From: Qipengyuania soli
GTDB lineage: Bacteria > Pseudomonadota > Alphaproteobacteria > Sphingomonadales > Sphingomonadaceae
Assembly (NCBI RefSeq): GCF_015529805.1
Contig: NZ_CP064654.1
Span: 62,001 to 126,000 of the forward strand
Direction: 5' to 3'
Length of the DNA: 64,000 nucleotides
Shown: in pieces, positions 43,644-52,259 of the stretch
Numbering within the stretch: position 1 is the first letter of the stretch
How the letters are laid out: every line of letters starts with the position of its first letter
Notes under the pieces: generated by a model
Told to the model about the DNA's origin: nothing
Seen by the model: only the letters and a program-made list of their open reading frames with translations
Database searches by the model: none
Translations under genes and position numbers: made by a program

Positions 43644-44400
43644 GAGCAAGTCGCCCAACAAAGCCCGTTCCAAGAAGCCGGAACCCGCGCGCACAAACGC
43701 CATCCGGTCCGGTGTCAGGGCCCAGGCGGCAAACGCCAAGCGCGCCGATTCTGAGGAGCGCGACCACTCGAAGGATCCGGCGATCGACGAGGCGGTCGCA
43801 GATGCGGTTCGATCAAGCTACGACACGCTTGCCAAGACCATCGCCCAGGGGCGCGAAGCGGCGGAGAAGTTCCGCCAGGGCCAATACAACATGCGCCAGG
43901 TCCCCCATGACGTGGAGACGATGATCCTGCGGTTGCTCGACCTGGCACGTCAGTTGAGCGGGACCACGATCGATATCGTCGAACAGCTTCTGCACCAGAT
44001 GACCGCAGTTGCGACTTTGCCGGAGCCCGGTGCCACCAAGGTGCCGTCATTTCGTGAACACGGGAAGGGCAAGCACAAGGGACATGGGGACGAAGCTTCA
44101 GGCCTTCTGCTCACTGTCCGGATCAAAGGCGCGAAGGAGGGTGCGAAGGACCAGCACGCCATGCTCCAGCGACCGAAGAAGCCTACCCGACCGGAACAGC
44201 TTTCAGTAACTCCGCTGACCACCCGTGATGGGAAGGCAAAACTGCCTGGCAAAGTCGAATTTTCCTTCGACGTTTCCATCATGGGCCTGGTCGCCACGGT
44301 TCCAGTTCCTTCCGGACAGCCTGCGGGCACTTATGTCGGTCAAATCTATGCCGGCGACCAGGACGAGCCCCTTGGTCTGATGGTCCTGAAGGTCGGCTGA
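43630..44400 (+). CDS. basic helical/beta two-part protein, unknown function
   Basis: I do not recognise this 256-residue protein. Residues 1-50 are Lys/Arg-rich and disordered-looking. Residues about 55-130 are helical with AREAAEKFRQGQYN-like phasin character (here QGREAAEKFRQGQY). A His/Lys linker (REHGKGKHKGHGDE) follows. The C-terminal 90 residues look like a beta-sandwich ending in GTYVGQIYAGDQDEP. It may be a scaffold or granule/membrane-associated partner for the enzymes. It overlaps the FAD gene by 14 bp and the prenyl synthase gene by one base (TGATG). Confidence 0.7.
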   Translation: MTTPKSKSPNKARSKKPEPARTNAIRSGVRAQAANAKRADSEERDHSKDPAIDEAVADAVRSSYDTLAKTIAQGREAAEKFRQGQYNMRQVPHDVETMILRLLDLARQLSGTTIDIVEQLLHQMTAVATLPEPGATKVPSFREHGKGKHKGHGDEASGLLLTVRIKGAKEGAKDQHAMLQRPKKPTRPEQLSVTPLTTRDGKAKLPGKVEFSFDVSIMGLVATVPVPSGQPAGTYVGQIYAGDQDEPLGLMVLKVG

Positions 44401-45458
44401 TGGCCACGAGGGGGCAGGACCGGTTGGAGATGATCCACCCCTCGCTCCCGCCGGACGGACTGCTTGCCCGTTACTCGGCCGCGACTAAGGGACAATTGCG
44501 ACGCTACCTCGAGAACGACAGCCCCGAGCCCTTTCTCGACCCGCTGCTGGCGGAATACCCCGATCGCGGCGGCAAGATGATGCGTCCGGCGATCTGCATC
44601 GCCAATGCCCGTATCTTCGGCGAAGCACGCGAAGAGGTCTATCGCTGCGCAGCGGCCGTAGAGCTGCTCCACAATGCCCTGCTGATCCACGACGATGTGC
44701 AGGACGGCAGCGACATGCGGCGCGGACGACCGACCCTGCATGCTATCCATGGCATGCCCTTGGCAATCAATGCCGGCGACGCGCTGCTGTTCACCGCCTT
44801 CAGGCCATTGCTCGATGCGGTACGCACCATGGGATCCGATGTCGGACGACAGGTGCTGGATGTTACGATGACGATGGCTCGCCAGACTGCCGAGGGGCAG
44901 GCGCTTGAGCTGGGTTGGCGCGACCGCAATGTTACCGACCTTGCCGAGGCGGACTACTTCCGCATGGCGCTGAAGAAGACCGCGTGGATGGGCATGATCT
45001 GGCCCGCGCAACTGGGCCTGATCGTCGGCTCGTGGGGCCGGGCCGATCCGCAGCGCGTGATCGGCTTCGGCCATTTCCTGGGCATCGCATTCCAGATTGA
45101 GGACGACCTGCGCAACCTTTCTGAGGACCCCGGTTACGGCAAGGAGCAAAACGGCGATCTCTACGAAGCGAAACGTACGCTCATGCTCGTTCATGTCCGT
45201 AACGCTGCATCGGTGAACGAGAGGAAGCGGATCGATACTTTCCTCGGCCTGACACGTGATCAACGCACGGACGCAGACGTTCTCTGGCTGGCCGCACTGA
45301 TGGAGCGCAAAGGCTCCATCGCTTACGCACGAAAGGTTGCAGCCGCCATGGCCGGCGCTGCGCTTCAGGAGTTCGAACAGGCCTACGGCGACATTGGCGA
45401 TTGTGAGGATCGCCAGTTCCTTGCCGGGCTGGTGCGCTGGGTGTTCGACCGACCATGA
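44400..45458 (+). CDS. trans-polyprenyl diphosphate synthase
   Basis: A 352-residue all-alpha isoprenyl diphosphate synthase condensing allylic diphosphates with IPP. The first Asp-rich motif is HDDVQDGSDMRRGRPTLH near residues 98-111. The second is FQIEDDLRN near residue 235 (DDxxN instead of DDxxD). GGKMMRPAICI is the conserved IPP-binding region. Chain length cannot be read with confidence. Embedded in the operon by one-base and 4-base overlaps; too specialised in context to be the ubiquinone side-chain enzyme. Confidence 0.92.
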   Translation: MATRGQDRLEMIHPSLPPDGLLARYSAATKGQLRRYLENDSPEPFLDPLLAEYPDRGGKMMRPAICIANARIFGEAREEVYRCAAAVELLHNALLIHDDVQDGSDMRRGRPTLHAIHGMPLAINAGDALLFTAFRPLLDAVRTMGSDVGRQVLDVTMTMARQTAEGQALELGWRDRNVTDLAEADYFRMALKKTAWMGMIWPAQLGLIVGSWGRADPQRVIGFGHFLGIAFQIEDDLRNLSEDPGYGKEQNGDLYEAKRTLMLVHVRNAASVNERKRIDTFLGLTRDQRTDADVLWLAALMERKGSIAYARKVAAAMAGAALQEFEQAYGDIGDCEDRQFLAGLVRWVFDRP

Positions 45459-46522
45459 GGGGGCGAGTGATCCTCTATGGTGCAAGCGGCTATACCGGCC
45501 GCATGATCGCCGCGCAGCTGGACGAGGTCGATGAACTCGTCGTGGCGGGCCGGAACGCGGCCAAGGTTGAAGCCGTGGCTCAACCTCTCGATCGCGAATG
45601 GTGCTCTTTCGATCTCTCGGATCGGGCAGAGACAGTGTTCGCGCTGTCAGGCGCGGACATCATGCTCAATGCGGCAGGGCCCTTCGACCGCACGGCCATG
45701 CCGCTGATCGACGCATGCCTTGCGACCGGAACCCACTACCTCGACCTCGGTGGCGAATGGCCGGTATTCATCGACATTATGGCACGCGATGAAGAGGCGC
45801 GGGCGGCAGGAATAATGCTGCTGCCCGGTGTAGGGCTGACCATCGCAGCGACAGACTGCCTGCTTCTGCGTGCGGTCGAACTTTGGCCCGATACTGCCCA
45901 GCTCGACCTTGGGGTCTCGCGTGCTCAGGTCGTGTCCCGTGGCAGCGCTACGAGCATGTCGGGTCTTGTCGCGCCGACCGCGTTGATTTGCCGTGATGGG
46001 GAGCTGTGCGAGGTTCCTTCTGGGAGCTTGGCGAAGGCATTCGATTTCGGCGAGGGCATGAGCGAGGCCGTGGCGATGAGCTGGGCGGATGTCGTTACCG
46101 GCCATTTCACCACCGGAGTCCCAAACGTAACCGTCTACAACGAGATGCGCTGGCACGAACGCGCGACATATCGCGGTACGGGTCTGGGGATGGGCTTTAC
46201 CGGGAGAAATGCCTTTCGTGCGGTCGGAGGACTGATCACCCGAGCTTTGCGCGAAGGTCCGCCGGAAGTCGCGCGGGGTTCGGCCCGCTTTAGCATGGTG
46301 GTGGAAGCGCTGGACCCTTGGCGACGGCCAAGATTGCTGCGCCTGGAGACGCTCGATGGATACGGTGCCTCGGCCCGTATCGCCGAAGAGGTGGTTCGCC
46401 GGGTCCTTGCGGGAGAAAGTCAGCCGGGCTTCAACACGCCCGCACGACTAATGGGGTCATCGCTTGTCGAAACGTCGGGAGCCGGTGAATTCGAGACGTT
46501 GAGCGGGAGGAGCGCGGCGTGA
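45455..46522 (+). CDS. saccharopine dehydrogenase-like NAD(P)-binding protein
   Basis: A 355-residue Rossmann protein of the saccharopine dehydrogenase NADP-binding family, including trans-acting enoyl reductase-type members. The N-terminus VILYGASGYTGRMIA is the nucleotide motif. NAAGPFDRTAMPLIDACLATGTHYLDLGGE is a strong family block (two adjacent segments). In related loci such proteins act as reductases of enoyl or prenyl groups. Here it would fit reduction of an isoprenoid chain, by inference. It overlaps both neighbours by 4 bp. Confidence 0.85.
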   Translation: MRGRVILYGASGYTGRMIAAQLDEVDELVVAGRNAAKVEAVAQPLDREWCSFDLSDRAETVFALSGADIMLNAAGPFDRTAMPLIDACLATGTHYLDLGGEWPVFIDIMARDEEARAAGIMLLPGVGLTIAATDCLLLRAVELWPDTAQLDLGVSRAQVVSRGSATSMSGLVAPTALICRDGELCEVPSGSLAKAFDFGEGMSEAVAMSWADVVTGHFTTGVPNVTVYNEMRWHERATYRGTGLGMGFTGRNAFRAVGGLITRALREGPPEVARGSARFSMVVEALDPWRRPRLLRLETLDGYGASARIAEEVVRRVLAGESQPGFNTPARLMGSSLVETSGAGEFETLSGRSAA

Positions 46523-47760
46523 GGCCCAACCACAGCCCCGAATACGTGCAGTCGGACAACTCGCTCGACGTGGCGCCGCCCTATTTCTTTCCCAACGTGG
46601 ACGTCCAGGGGTTCGTCATCGAGGCGGACCTCAAGGCGGTGCAGAAATATTGCGACGATTTCCTCAACCTGGGCACGCGCGAGGAGCGGGGGTTCGAGTA
46701 TCGGGCCGTGCCCGCCTGGCCTTTCGCCCAGCTCCTGTTCCTGCATTATCCCGTGATGATCAGCGCTGCGCCCGACGTGGTCAAAGGGGGGAATGGGCGT
46801 GATTCGGAAAATCCCATTCCGAGTTCGAACCCCGATTTCATCGTGCCGATGGCGGATCGTGGAACCACCAGCCAGAACGAGGTCTTCGCCGCAATTCCGG
46901 TGATGCGCTACGGAGTTGGTCCAAAGGGATTGCTGGTCGAATCCGAACTCGAATGGATTCTGCCGTTCATCGTCGTGGACCAGCCCTGGTCGTGCGTCTG
47001 CGGCCGCGAAATGCTTGGCCTCGGCAAGATGATGTCGCGCATCGATATCGGTCCGGGCTACCTGCCGGGTAGCTTCCTCGGCGAGGTCCACATGCCGGGC
47101 TGGGACGGGAATTCTCCCGAGATGCAACACGACCTTCCGTTCCTCTATGTCCAGACCGGACCCGCTTTGCCTACTTTCCGCGCGACCGAGCCGCTCAAGT
47201 CGCTGGCCACCGCATTCCAGGCCAAACCGGTCCGCTGGGCATTGGAAAAGATCGCGGGCCTGTCCAATTTTGTCGACGATGCGTCACTCGGCCTGGTCCC
47301 GACGACCATGCAGACCGTTGCCCTGAAGCAGTACCGGGATGCCGTCGACCCGGAGTGCGCTGTCTACCAGGCGCTGGTCGGTTGCCGTTCGAAATACTCC
47401 GAGATCAGCAACCTCGATTTCTACGACGAGCGGGATATCTGGGTCATGTTCAACTACGTCGGCAGTTTTCGCGAGGCCGTCGACGTGATCCTCGGCGACG
47501 AGTTAAAGAAGCCGCTGGTGGTCTATCCGGAGCTGGACAAGACCGTGTCGATTACCGGGCGCATGGCCAAGGTCGTAGGCGCCTTCAAGTTCTCGGCCAA
47601 TGTCGATTTCGATGACATGCGGGTTCTGCACGAGTTCGATATCCGCAAGGACAGGAAAGAGGGCGGCCACGGGCAAGTGCTGAAGCGAGGGTCGAGCGAC
47701 CTCACGGCACGCTGGTTCCGCCCGCTCAAGGGCTTCTTCGGGCCGAGGCCGATGCCATGA
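46519..47760 (+). CDS. acetoacetate-decarboxylase-like protein, copy 1
   Basis: A 413-residue protein starting with GTG overlapping the previous stop (GTGA). A CGREMLGLGKMMSRI segment near residue 160 resembles the REvxGxpK block of acetoacetate decarboxylase-fold proteins. The C-terminal half (about 270-390) has KQYRDAVDPECAVYQALVG and IWVMFNYVGSF. It shares this layout with the next gene product, so they are paralogues. The catalytic Lys is uncertain. Function unknown; a lipocalin-like or decarboxylase-fold ligand site is plausible. Confidence 0.65.
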   Translation: MRPNHSPEYVQSDNSLDVAPPYFFPNVDVQGFVIEADLKAVQKYCDDFLNLGTREERGFEYRAVPAWPFAQLLFLHYPVMISAAPDVVKGGNGRDSENPIPSSNPDFIVPMADRGTTSQNEVFAAIPVMRYGVGPKGLLVESELEWILPFIVVDQPWSCVCGREMLGLGKMMSRIDIGPGYLPGSFLGEVHMPGWDGNSPEMQHDLPFLYVQTGPALPTFRATEPLKSLATAFQAKPVRWALEKIAGLSNFVDDASLGLVPTTMQTVALKQYRDAVDPECAVYQALVGCRSKYSEISNLDFYDERDIWVMFNYVGSFREAVDVILGDELKKPLVVYPELDKTVSITGRMAKVVGAFKFSANVDFDDMRVLHEFDIRKDRKEGGHGQVLKRGSSDLTARWFRPLKGFFGPRPMP

Positions 47761-48983
47761 CGCGCTTCATCGAATCCTTCACGACCCGACACATGCTGAC
47801 CCCGTGGACTACGAAGGCGGCGCAGACCTGGCTGTTTCTGGCGGCGGTCCCTGCGAAAAAGGTCAGGAATTATCTCGAGCATTTCATGAATTCCAAGGGT
47901 CCGGACCGCGCGAAGTATCACTACGAGGTCTGGGCCGAGCCTTCGTTCGGCTTCCTCACAGTGGTCGATCACGGCGATTTCAGGAGCCTGCATGAGAGCG
48001 AAGACCCCGAGCGAACGCTGAAGCACCGCGAAGTCATCTGGACATTTCCGGCAGCGCGTTATCGCAGGACCGACGACAATCTGCTGGTCGAGCGGACCCT
48101 GGTCTGGGTGCAGCCGTTCTATTTCGACAACAACAGCTACGTCACCTTCTCCAGCCGCGAAATCTATGGTGGCGAAAAGGGCATGGCCGACGTGCTGATT
48201 GCGGAGGGCTCGACCGGGCAGGACTTTCATATGGATGTCGACCTGCATGGCTTCTCCACATACAACCCACGCTCGCAGGTTCGCGATCTGGGGGGCATGC
48301 ATATTCGTGGGGGTCCGATGGTGACCGACCCGCCTGCACAGTTGCGAAGTGGTGAACAGGCCGATCCACCGAAGGGGAGCGACGGACCCCCGGGAAGCAC
48401 CGTCGGACCTCCGTTGCCGTCAATGAAGGAACTGCTCGACCAGGATGCCGAGGTGCGCAAGTTCCTCCTGACGTTCAGCAGTATCCTTCCGCCGGAATGG
48501 TCCATCGACAAACCGGGTGAGCATTTCGAAGTGCCCGAGATCGAGCTGAATTCCGTGAAGCAGTATCGCGATGCGAACGACAGCTATCTGGCCGCCTACA
48601 GGGCGCTGGTCTCATCGCAGGTCAGCCATTCGAACCTGGATGGCTTCAAATGCCTGCCGAAGGAGCGCGTCGACGTCCGCTTCATGTGGTCGGCCAGCTT
48701 CAGCGAACAATTGACCAACCTCTTCGGCCTGGAGCGACCGAAGGAGGGTGCGGGCCAATCGGGACATCTGGGTAAGGGGATGCATATCGACGACGTCGGG
48801 ATCGACTGGGATTTGCCCGCCGTAAGGTTGGACGTCCGGCTGGCCGTCTACTTCACTTCCGATGCGCAATTCGATGTGATCAAGGTCCTGCACGCCTATG
48901 GCGACAGCCCCAATTATCATCACATGCTGGTGGATTCGAAAATCAGGCCTGAGCCGTCACCCGCTTCCGGACCTCGTCCTTGA
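47757..48983 (+). CDS. acetoacetate-decarboxylase-like protein, copy 2
   Basis: A 408-residue paralogue of the upstream protein. It has the matching block SSREIYGGEKGMADVLI near residue 130, SVKQYRDANDSYLAAYRALV near residue 263, and a shared C-terminal pattern (IKVLHAYG versus MRVLHEFD). A Pro/Gly-rich insert (about residues 190-225) is unique to this copy. The start overlaps the previous stop (ATGA). The 3' end overlaps the convergent TIR gene by 41 bp. Function unknown; perhaps a heteromer with copy 1. Confidence 0.65.
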   Translation: MTRFIESFTTRHMLTPWTTKAAQTWLFLAAVPAKKVRNYLEHFMNSKGPDRAKYHYEVWAEPSFGFLTVVDHGDFRSLHESEDPERTLKHREVIWTFPAARYRRTDDNLLVERTLVWVQPFYFDNNSYVTFSSREIYGGEKGMADVLIAEGSTGQDFHMDVDLHGFSTYNPRSQVRDLGGMHIRGGPMVTDPPAQLRSGEQADPPKGSDGPPGSTVGPPLPSMKELLDQDAEVRKFLLTFSSILPPEWSIDKPGEHFEVPEIELNSVKQYRDANDSYLAAYRALVSSQVSHSNLDGFKCLPKERVDVRFMWSASFSEQLTNLFGLERPKEGAGQSGHLGKGMHIDDVGIDWDLPAVRLDVRLAVYFTSDAQFDVIKVLHAYGDSPNYHHMLVDSKIRPEPSPASGPRP

Positions 48984-50901
48984 AGTCATAGGGTAGCTCG
49001 CTGATCATGTCGGGCCACTTGTCGCTTTCCACCCAATAACGGCACAGGCCCAGCCGGTCGCAAAGGTCTACGAACCGCGGCAGTTCGCGCATCTGGCTCC
49101 AGGGGCCAAAAATGGTCCCATGAAAATAGGTCCCGGCGCGATTTCCTTCGGGCTGGAATATGAAGTCGTAATTGGCCTTCTCGGCCATATCGAGCGCCTC
49201 TTCGGGGAAACCAAAGACGCTGATGCCAGTGATGATGTTTATCGGGACGGTGCCGGTCGCCTCCAGCAGTTCCTGGTAGCGCGCGATGCGGCGTTTGGCC
49301 TTCTCGGGGTCCTTGGACCGAACCGTCAGCGAGAATGCGCGCGATGCCTTCAGGTCGACTGCCTGCCAGCCGTCGAACTTTTCGATGTCGTTGACCACTT
49401 CGTCGAAATCGTCCCACAGCTCGGTCGTGCCCGCCATGTTCAGCAGGGCCATCAGCATCCCCGGATTGTCCGGCCACCGCCGGTACAGTTCACGATGGAG
49501 CTTCATCGAGGCCTGGGGTTCGCCGACATAGGCCAACATCTGCGCGACCTGGATCGCGGCGGCCGGTAGCATCGGATTGAGCTCGAACGCCCGCTCGGCC
49601 AGCGCGATGCCTTCGCGGGCGCGGCCAACCGACCAGTAGAAATTGCTGAGTTCGGTAAGGACGAAGGGGTCGTTGGGCGAAGCCGCAAGCGCCTTGTCGA
49701 GCAACTCTTCGCGCTTGGTATACGCACCCCAGGGTTCGAGCAGGGCAAGGGCAAGCAAGGCGCGGGTCCGGTTGGGATCGAGTGACAGCGCTTGCTCGGC
49801 TGCCTCGCGCGTCCTTCTTGCTCCCTCGGAATAGGATATGCGCGAGTGACCCGACCGCAATTCGGTCGCACGTGCCGTCGCCAGCATCTCCCATGCGGGT
49901 GCGAAATCGGGACGGGCGTCGACGACCTTTTCGAGCAGCGGAATCGCCTTGAATGCGGAATCGTCAAACACCGAATCCCCACCGGCGAGGTGTGCCTTGG
50001 CGCGCAGGAACCGTTCGTAATCGATGGAGGAAAGCGGGCGTTCCGCCACCGCCGGTTCAAGCGCCACCTTCAATGCCTGCGCCACGGATTCGGCGATTTC
50101 CTCCTGCAGCGTGAAAACATCGTCGAGAGTACCGTCGAAGCGATCCGCCCAAATGGCCGAGCAGCTCGAGCATTCCACGAGCTCGGCCGAAATCCGGACC
50201 CTGTCGCCCCCTCGCCGGACCGTGCCGTCGAGCAGGTGCGTCGTACCGAGTGCGGCCGCTACGTGGGCGGTTGCCTTGTCGGCGCCGCGGAACTGGAAGC
50301 TGGATGCGCGTGCGACAATCTTCAGCGAGGTTGCGCGCGCGACCGTGCGCTGGATTTCATCGGACACGCCGTCGCAGAAATAGTCGAGGTCGGGGTCGGA
50401 CGAGAGATTGTCGAAAGCGAGGACGGCGAGGACGTTTTCCGTCGGGCCTCGTTTCGGCTTTTCCTGCTTGAAGGCGGCGACCGCCTCGACGGGGTGAATG
50501 GGACCCGTCCCCCGCCCGGAAAGTTCGGCCACGCTATCGAGGATCTTGCGCCACGCGGGATCGTCCGCATCGCCTTCCCAGTGCGAGAGCATCTCGCAAT
50601 GCATGCGGTTGAATGGAAGCGGCGGAAGTGCGCCGTCGACGCTCATCTGCACGAGCTTGTCCGAATTATATGCCATGTCGGCCTCGGCGGGGACCCAGCG
50701 AGAGGCGCGTGCATCTTCGGACCACAGCACCAGCACTGCGGATGCACCACGTAACTGGTCCTCGATCACGGTCGAAAAAGCCCGATGCGCGGGCAATTCG
50801 TCGTCGATCCAAACCGAGTATCCCGCTTCCTCCAGCGCACGCGCGGCACGGCGAGCGTGCGCCTGTGTCGACCTGGCATAGGAAACGAATACATCCGTCA
50901 C
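48943..50901 (-). CDS. TIR domain / FlgO-like / TPR protein
   Basis: A 652-residue multidomain protein. The TIR domain (about residues 1-95) has FVSYARSTQAHARRAARALE, SVWIDDEL and SRWVPAEADMAY, where the Glu sits at the position of the NADase catalytic Glu. A middle domain (about 150-285) has VLAFDNLSSDPDLDYFCDGV and TTHLLDGTVRRGGDRVRISAEL, as found with CadC-type regulators and adenylate cyclases. TPR-like repeats cover about 300-560. No membrane segment. It could be a signalling or immune protein. Convergent with the prenyl operon. Confidence 0.88.
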   Translation of the reverse strand: MTDVFVSYARSTQAHARRAARALEEAGYSVWIDDELPAHRAFSTVIEDQLRGASAVLVLWSEDARASRWVPAEADMAYNSDKLVQMSVDGALPPLPFNRMHCEMLSHWEGDADDPAWRKILDSVAELSGRGTGPIHPVEAVAAFKQEKPKRGPTENVLAVLAFDNLSSDPDLDYFCDGVSDEIQRTVARATSLKIVARASSFQFRGADKATAHVAAALGTTHLLDGTVRRGGDRVRISAELVECSSCSAIWADRFDGTLDDVFTLQEEIAESVAQALKVALEPAVAERPLSSIDYERFLRAKAHLAGGDSVFDDSAFKAIPLLEKVVDARPDFAPAWEMLATARATELRSGHSRISYSEGARRTREAAEQALSLDPNRTRALLALALLEPWGAYTKREELLDKALAASPNDPFVLTELSNFYWSVGRAREGIALAERAFELNPMLPAAAIQVAQMLAYVGEPQASMKLHRELYRRWPDNPGMLMALLNMAGTTELWDDFDEVVNDIEKFDGWQAVDLKASRAFSLTVRSKDPEKAKRRIARYQELLEATGTVPINIITGISVFGFPEEALDMAEKANYDFIFQPEGNRAGTYFHGTIFGPWSQMRELPRFVDLCDRLGLCRYWVESDKWPDMISELPYDFKDEVRKRVTAQA

Positions 50902-50934
50902 CGGGAAAGTGCCCCCTCTATCGAGACTTGCCCG

Positions 50935-50963
50935 ATGATAGGGTCATGCTGGAGCTAATACAA
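50935..50963 (-). promoter_or_regulatory. predicted promoter of TIR-TPR gene
   Basis: On the minus strand TTGTAT and TATCAT are separated by 17 bases; the -10 ends 33 bases before the start codon. This suggests the TIR gene is transcribed separately from the glycosyltransferase cluster upstream of it. Confidence 0.4.
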
Positions 50964-50969
50964 CTTGTC

Positions 50970-52259
50970 CTAATGAAGGGGGACGCCTGCGCCTGCAGAA
51001 ATGTGGCCCAGTTTGCGTTCGAAGAGGACCAAGAGCCGGTCCGCCCAGTCTTCCGGACTCAGGGCCAGGCGGCTGGCAATCGCGTGCCCGGCCTTGCTCA
51101 TCCGTTCCACGGCAGTGCGATCGCGTGAAATCCTGTCGAGGATGGCTGCAAGAGCTCCGTCCTGGGCCGGGTCGAAGGCGAGGCCGAAACCCAGCCGCTC
51201 CGCATCTGCCGCCAGATAGGCCCGGTCGGAGACGATCACGGGGACACCGCTGGCCGCGGCCTCGATGATAACGAGGCCGAAGGGTTCCGTGACCCGGCTT
51301 GGCACCACCACTGCGCGGGCATTGCGGGCGAGAGCTCTCAAGTCGGAACGGTCGCACCATCCCGCCAGCCGTACGCCGCGCGCACGATGCCGCAGGCTGC
51401 CAAATAGCTCGCCAGTGCCCGCCAGTGTCATCGGCACGCCGCTCTGCGCAGCGGCCTCGGCAGCGATATCTGCCCCTTTGTCCCGGCTGAGTCGCCCGAC
51501 GAACAGGAAGCCGGCATTATCCTCTGCCCGCACCCGGCTCTCGGTCCATGGCTCGACCGGATTCGGCAAGACCGCAAGATCTCGCCCGGCAAATCCGCCT
51601 TCGACGAACCGGTCGCGCATGGCCTGATGGATGAAGGTGAATGTCGCCTCCGACCGGGCAAAACGCGCAAGGCGGACGAGATTTGCGTGACGAGCGGTTC
51701 TCCATAGCTTGTGCAGCCGACTGCGACGGTCGCAATCGGTCGCGATGCAGCGAGCGCTCATTGGCCGCAGTTCGCACGGCTGTGTCCGACGGAAGTCGGT
51801 AACCCCACCATTGGGGCACAGGTTGAAGAAGTCATGGCAGGTAACGACAAGCCGGCTTTCGACCGGGCGCAACGCCGCGAAAATTGCGGGCGATAGGATC
51901 TGTGACCAGTTGTGCAGGTGGTAAACGGTGCGCGGTGTGTCGTAATTGGCTATCCAGGTCGACAGCCGCGCGCTGGCATCGCGGTTGTGAAATCCCTGAA
52001 GGATCGCCGTGCTGGCTGGCAGATCCAGAAGCGGACGTCCGGTAGCACCGGCATGCTCGATCCCCTTGTCCGAGATCGCGTCGAGATCGCTTGCACCGGA
52101 AAAGAAGGTCACGGGGACTCCGCGCGCTGCGAACTCCCGTGCTGCCAGGGTCGCAAGCGTGCCCGCCCCACCTTCGGCATGGGGATAGTCGTGGAGCACG
52201 ACTACCCGGTCGATCGATCCTCCGGGATCGCTCCGTGGAAGGATCGCATGGGCGTTCAC
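50970..52259 (-). CDS. glycosyltransferase family 4 protein
   Basis: A GT-B fold glycosyltransferase of 429 residues. The donor-binding half has GFLFVGRLSRDKGADIAAEAA, TLAGTGELFG and the family block PSRVTEPFGLVIIEAAASGVPVIVSD (two contiguous segments), the EX7E-type motif. The N-terminal half contains YHLHNWSQILSP and CHDFFNLCPNGG. It probably acts on a cell-surface glycan or lipid-linked intermediate. Last gene of a six-gene minus-strand cluster; its start overlaps the upstream stop by 4 bp. Confidence 0.9.
   Translation of the reverse strand: MNAHAILPRSDPGGSIDRVVVLHDYPHAEGGAGTLATLAAREFAARGVPVTFFSGASDLDAISDKGIEHAGATGRPLLDLPASTAILQGFHNRDASARLSTWIANYDTPRTVYHLHNWSQILSPAIFAALRPVESRLVVTCHDFFNLCPNGGVTDFRRTQPCELRPMSARCIATDCDRRSRLHKLWRTARHANLVRLARFARSEATFTFIHQAMRDRFVEGGFAGRDLAVLPNPVEPWTESRVRAEDNAGFLFVGRLSRDKGADIAAEAAAQSGVPMTLAGTGELFGSLRHRARGVRLAGWCDRSDLRALARNARAVVVPSRVTEPFGLVIIEAAASGVPVIVSDRAYLAADAERLGFGLAFDPAQDGALAAILDRISRDRTAVERMSKAGHAIASRLALSPEDWADRLLVLFERKLGHISAGAGVPLH

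Noticed and set aside
41517..46522. Classical carotenoid (crt) cluster
   Set aside because: No phytoene synthase, CrtI-sized desaturase, cyclase or hydroxylase is present; the FAD enzyme is much larger and the neighbours differ.
49792..50754. 320-codon plus-strand ORF
   Set aside because: Antisense to the TIR-TPR gene, with no family features.
48943..50901. CBASS or Thoeris defence system
   Set aside because: No cyclic-nucleotide synthase, ThsA-like partner or other paired effector gene is adjacent; only a single TIR protein.
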